Part shown: in pieces, positions 60,641 to 64,000 of the stretch | Position numbering within the stretch: position 1 is the stretch's first letter | Layout: each line of letters starts with the position of its first letter | NCBI RefSeq assembly: GCF_020531845.1 | Contig: NZ_JAJAVF010000002.1 | Span: forward strand, 531,543-595,542 | Origin: Methylobacillus methanolivorans | Lineage (GTDB): Bacteria; Pseudomonadota; Gammaproteobacteria; Burkholderiales; Methylophilaceae | DNA length: 64,000 nt | Reading direction: 5' to 3' | The notes under the pieces: generated by a model | The model's input: only the letters and a program-made list of their open reading frames with translations | The model's database searches: none | What the model was told of the DNA's origin: nothing | Program-made: the position numbers and the translations under genes

Positions 60641-62349
60641 GTCTGCTTCCTTTGTGGAGTGGCAGCTTGTTGCAACGAGGCTAATACTTCCTCAGTCTTG
60701 CCATAGCGGAGCACTTGGCCTTTCATCATCACCATCATGCTTTCGGCCATATGGCGGATGCCTTGCAGATGGCTGATGATGATAAAGGTGGTGCCTTGAC
60801 TCTTGAGCATGCGCACAGCTTGTTGCAGGCATTGCTCACTAGCCTCATCCAGGTTGGCATTGGGTTCGTCAAGCACCACGATAGTGGGTTTACCATACAA
60901 AGCTCTTGCCAGGCCGATGAGCTGCCTGCGACCACCTGATAGCAGGTAACCTTCATGGCCTATGTGGGTATCAAGCCCATCGGGCAAGCTCTCTATCCAG
61001 GTCTGTAATTGCAGCAGCTCAATGACCTCGGTCAGCTTGGCATGGTCTGGCGTGCCAAAACGGCAGATATTCTCGGTAATGGTGCCATCCAGCAATTCAA
61101 TGTCTTGCGATAGGTAACCCAGGTATGGCCCAAGCTCGGCCTTATCCCATTGAAAGATGTCTACGCCATTGAGTCGCACCTTGCCCGTACTAGGCTGTAA
61201 TAGGCCTACCAGCAATTTGGATAATGTGGTTTTGCCAGAGGCTGAGGGGCCGGTGATGAGTAGCAATTCGCCAGGACGCAGGCGGAACTGGATATTACGC
61301 AACATAGGCTCGCGGGCGTTTTCTGTCAGGGAATAGCTGAGGTTTTCCACCGTAAGCTCGCCTGTTGGTGCTGGTAATGCCATGCCTCCCTGTTTGGTTG
61401 GATGCTGCTCTAGAAGCTCATTCAGGCGGTCATATGCCTGCAGGCCATTGGCAATGCTGCGCCATTGCGCGATCAATTGGCTGAAGGGGGCCAATACGCG
61501 TGCAGCAAGAATGGATGCAACGATCATCATGGCCGCGCCGTTGATCAAGGTTTGGCTGATCACCAGATAACAACCTAGCCCTAATACCAGAGAGGTGAGG
61601 CTAATCTGGAGAAACTTGGAATATGCCGCATGTTGGCCAGCAATCTCCGAGGCATTCGCCTGCTTGTCGAGAAAGGCTTGCTGTTTGTCTTGCCAGCGGG
61701 TTTCTAGTGCCGCTTGCATGCCCATGGCACGTGCCACTTCTGCATGCTGCTGGATATTGCTGAAATAACTCTGTGCTGCCAGTGCATGCTGGTTGGCCTC
61801 TTGCAGCAGTGGCTGCACGCGCATCTGGTTCAGCAGGGCGATAATGGTTTGTACTGCCAATCCAAGTAGGGTCAGGTAGCCCAGGCTGCTATGAATAAAG
61901 AAAATAGCGACAAGAAAAATCACGATAAAGGGAATATCAATCAGGCCTAGCAGGGCAGGGGAATAGAGCATTTCCCTCATGCTGCGATAATCGGCAAATA
62001 CACGCTGCGCAGGGAAGCCGGCATTGCTTAGCTTTGCTGCGAACGCTGCATTGAAAATAGGTTGGCTCAAGGCTTGATCAAACCGGTTGGCGGCTTGCAG
62101 CATCATGCCGCGGCGCACCCATTCCAGGCTTTCCATGATCAGGTAAATAAAGATCACCATCATGGTGAGCATGAGCAAAGTCGCAAGATTACGGCTGAAA
62201 ATCACCCGGTCATAGACTTCGAGCATGTACCACGATGGTGCCAACACCAGCAGGTTGGTAAAAAAACCGAAGAAAATCACTCGATGAAAGAGAGAGGTAA
62301 GATCCATCAAGGATTTCTTCAGTACAGCGGAGTTATTATTTTTAATCAC
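60637..62349 (-). CDS. Type I secretion ABC protein, first of a tandem pair
   Basis: About 570 residues from a GTG with AGGA about 10 bases upstream; the frame is open 20 codons earlier but starts inside the hairpin that follows the RTX gene, and an ATG 14 codons later is also possible. PrtD-like architecture: membrane domain, then an ATPase with GPSASGKTT, LSGGRRQ, VVLDEPN, NLDEAS and ISH, all intact. It is about as similar in plan to the downstream ABC protein as paralogues are. Two different ABC proteins suggest a heterodimer, as in the four-component RTX exporters (RtxB/RtxE of Vibrio). Confidence 0.92.
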   Translation of the reverse strand: MIKNNNSAVLKKSLMDLTSLFHRVIFFGFFTNLLVLAPSWYMLEVYDRVIFSRNLATLLMLTMMVIFIYLIMESLEWVRRGMMLQAANRFDQALSQPIFNAAFAAKLSNAGFPAQRVFADYRSMREMLYSPALLGLIDIPFIVIFLVAIFFIHSSLGYLTLLGLAVQTIIALLNQMRVQPLLQEANQHALAAQSYFSNIQQHAEVARAMGMQAALETRWQDKQQAFLDKQANASEIAGQHAAYSKFLQISLTSLVLGLGCYLVISQTLINGAAMMIVASILAARVLAPFSQLIAQWRSIANGLQAYDRLNELLEQHPTKQGGMALPAPTGELTVENLSYSLTENAREPMLRNIQFRLRPGELLLITGPSASGKTTLSKLLVGLLQPSTGKVRLNGVDIFQWDKAELGPYLGYLSQDIELLDGTITENICRFGTPDHAKLTEVIELLQLQTWIESLPDGLDTHIGHEGYLLSGGRRQLIGLARALYGKPTIVVLDEPNANLDEASEQCLQQAVRMLKSQGTTFIIISHLQGIRHMAESMMVMMKGQVLRYGKTEEVLASLQQAATPQRKQT

Positions 62350-62382
62350 GTATGCAGTATTCCTGGTGAAAATCAGGACACT

Positions 62383-62407
62383 GCCGGGCCGGTGTTGCCA
62401 GCCCGGC
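62383..62407 (-). promoter_or_regulatory. Strong hairpin between the RTX gene and the exporter genes
   Basis: Read on the minus strand GCCGGGCTGG pairs with CCGGCCCGGC (one U-G pair) around a CAACA loop, 8 bases after the RTX stop. The following bases are not U-rich, so it may be an imperfect terminator or an mRNA-stabilising stem that sets the ratio between an abundant substrate and its exporter. Confidence 0.55.
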
Positions 62408-62415
62408 ACCCCTAA

Positions 62416-64000
62416 TTAAACAACCACGATATCCGCTGCTGTGATTGAGCTAACGCCAGTCAGGATGGCGATGTCAATGGCTGCGCTACCACCGTTACCA
62501 TCTGCGTAATACTGAAGGGTATTGGTGGAAGTGTTGAACACCAGGTAGTCATCTGCATCAAGCGGACCAGTGCCAATCACCAGGTTGCCAGCATTGAAGC
62601 CGACCAACGAAGCGAATTGATCCGCATTAAGCTCAATCTTGTCCACGCCGCTAGCGAAGTCGGTGATGGTGTCGGTATCAGCGTTGGTGAGATCAACCCC
62701 AACATTTTCATACCATTGCACTTCATCATCATCGCCAGTCACGGTTTGTGTCCAAATCTTGCCGAAGGCGAACGTATCGGACCCAGAGCCACCAGTCAGA
62801 GTATCGTGCCCGCCATTGCTGACGAAGCGGTCATCCTGAGTGGTGCCAATGAAGGTCTGGGTGTTGCCGTTACCTTCAAAGGTCAGGCCGTTGGCTGTTA
62901 CGCCGGAAGCATCAACGACCACATTGTTGATCGTGCCGCCATTATTGCCCTTGGCATTGGAGAGATCGGCTACCGTACCGCCAGCATTGAAGTGGTAATT
63001 GTTATTCAGCAACTGCAAGGCTGTGTTTTCCACATTTAGGCGACCAACAGTACCACCCACTTGCACCACTTCCATTTCCTGGAAGTTAGCGTCGTTGAGG
63101 ATGATAGTGCCAGCAGTTTGGTTGTTAGCACCGATGCCAGTAGTAATACGCAGGGTATCAGTTCCTTCACCGCCAACGATCACATCATGCTTAGCGCCAG
63201 TGGCGATCCACTCAGGGTTACCATCGTCAGCCTTGGATGTGGTGCCTTGCACGCCACTACCAAAACCAGTGATCAAGAAGATATCGTCGCCTTCACCGCC
63301 GTCAAGGTAATCCGCACCGCCGTGACCAACCAGCAAGTCGTTACCACCATTGCCGTAGACCACATCATCACCCAGGCGTGCAGTGACATAATCTACGCCA
63401 TCGCTACCCAGCACAATCTCGCGGGCACCATCGGTTTCATTGGCACCGTCGATACGAACATAGCTGCCAGCTTCGCCTTCCGTGGCATCGTAGATGATGT
63501 CCACGTTGTGGAAGAGCTCGGCAACAGAGTAGTCGTCTACCTCAAATTCAGCTGCCAAGTACTCTACCTCGTCTGCACCATCGACATCAGGCTCGAATTC
63601 TTCCTCCTCGAACTCCAGCTTGATGGTGACGGATTCGGTAGGGCCGCCAGCGACGCCGTAGATATGCGTACCTGGGTTGAGCTCTCCACGACTCAATGAT
63701 TCGCCGTTTTCTTCTAACTGCTCAGCGGACAAAATAATATTGACACCACTGGCCAACTCAATGCGCTCGATTCCGGAGAATACTAATGACTCTGAGAAGT
63801 CGCCGGACTGAGTAAATTCAATAGTGTCTACTGCGTTATAACCAGCAATTGTACTGGCTGCTGTACTGATTTGACTTGAGCCTGGGCGAGTAACAATGTT
63901 AATGCGAGCATCAGTTTCAGTTTGCTCAGAAATTTCAATGTCATCAAGAAGAACAACTTGGCCGGTAACCGTATCGTAAGCAAACAATTCTTCTGTTTCT
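62416..64000 (-). CDS. RTX-type (hemolysin-like calcium-binding) protein, partial
   Basis: At least 528 residues; the frame stays open to the right edge of the window, so the N-terminus lies outside. An acidic region (EEEEFEPDVDGADEVEYLAA) is followed by RTX nonapeptide-like repeats (YGNGGNDLLVGHGGADYLDGG is the core, quoted within limits: GNGGNDLLVGHGGADYLDG), and by further Asn/Gly/Thr-rich stretches with GGHDTLTGGSGSDTFAFG. The C-terminus is hydrophobic and acidic, ending ITAADIVVV, as in type I secretion signals that are not cleaved. Low in Lys and Cys, as for exported acidic proteins. It is the probable substrate of the two-ABC exporter downstream. Surface-layer, adhesin or enzyme role cannot be told from this part. 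Confidence 0.9.
   Translation of the reverse strand, partial: ETEELFAYDTVTGQVVLLDDIEISEQTETDARINIVTRPGSSQISTAASTIAGYNAVDTIEFTQSGDFSESLVFSGIERIELASGVNIILSAEQLEENGESLSRGELNPGTHIYGVAGGPTESVTIKLEFEEEEFEPDVDGADEVEYLAAEFEVDDYSVAELFHNVDIIYDATEGEAGSYVRIDGANETDGAREIVLGSDGVDYVTARLGDDVVYGNGGNDLLVGHGGADYLDGGEGDDIFLITGFGSGVQGTTSKADDGNPEWIATGAKHDVIVGGEGTDTLRITTGIGANNQTAGTIILNDANFQEMEVVQVGGTVGRLNVENTALQLLNNNYHFNAGGTVADLSNAKGNNGGTINNVVVDASGVTANGLTFEGNGNTQTFIGTTQDDRFVSNGGHDTLTGGSGSDTFAFGKIWTQTVTGDDDEVQWYENVGVDLTNADTDTITDFASGVDKIELNADQFASLVGFNAGNLVIGTGPLDADDYLVFNTSTNTLQYYADGNGGSAAIDIAILTGVSSITAADIVVV

Overview
The window looks like chromosomal DNA of a betaproteobacterium, most likely of the Methylophilaceae (Methylobacillus/Methylovorus type). 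This rests on the gene content and protein style (RelA-type synthetase, PriB within the S6-S18-L9 cluster, ESPR-type autotransporter, RNase E diverging from RluC); no 16S gene is present, so the genus is a guess. Most of the window is ordinary housekeeping sequence, with two accessory-looking stretches: about 17.1-27.1 kb and about 45.8-64 kb.

Layout. 0-2 kb: a hairpin-rich gene-poor stretch, an ecotin protease inhibitor, a 31-residue membrane peptide and a small exported protein. 2-8.6 kb: relA, an alkylation-repair group (AlkA-type glycosylase, an Ada-like protein without the N-terminal zinc domain, AlkB), a glutamine amidotransferase, a GNAT acetyltransferase and a HAD-like protein. 8.7-17 kb: a lipoprotein, then an overlapping five-gene heavy-metal efflux operon of the Czc/Cus type (outer-membrane factor, adaptor, RND pump) ending in its own response regulator and sensor kinase.

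17.1-27.1 kb: tRNA-Leu(UAA) with the C-terminal stump of a phage integrase at its 3' end, small exported proteins, a membrane protein, then a divergent pair of phage-like regulators. One has a phage-CI-like HTH. The other joins a Mu Ner-like HTH to a degenerate GGDEF and an apparently intact EAL domain. A large autotransporter lies immediately downstream. This pair plus adhesin is one of the two best candidates here for an undescribed system.

27-45.7 kb: aspartate aminotransferase, a trypsin-like protease with TPRs, uvrB, rne diverging from an rluC-HAD phosphatase-Rieske-SppA operon, pgi, rpsF-priB-rpsR-rplI, dnaB-alr-radA, and tRNA-Ser(GGA). Strong hairpin terminators separate many of these units.

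45.8-64 kb, all on the minus strand and read right to left: an RTX-type protein (cut by the window edge), two consecutive type I secretion ABC proteins, the membrane-fusion protein, a TolC-family channel, an exported protein of unknown family, then a compact type II secretion/type IV pilus-like machine (GspG, GspF, GspE, PilM/N/O/P-like proteins, a lipoprotein secretin and three further pseudopilins). The genes overlap or nearly touch, so a type I exporter and a minimal type II machine appear to be one transcription unit. A 268-bp element with 31-bp terminal inverted repeats sits between the second ABC gene and the fusion-protein gene and supplies the last 16 codons of the ABC protein.
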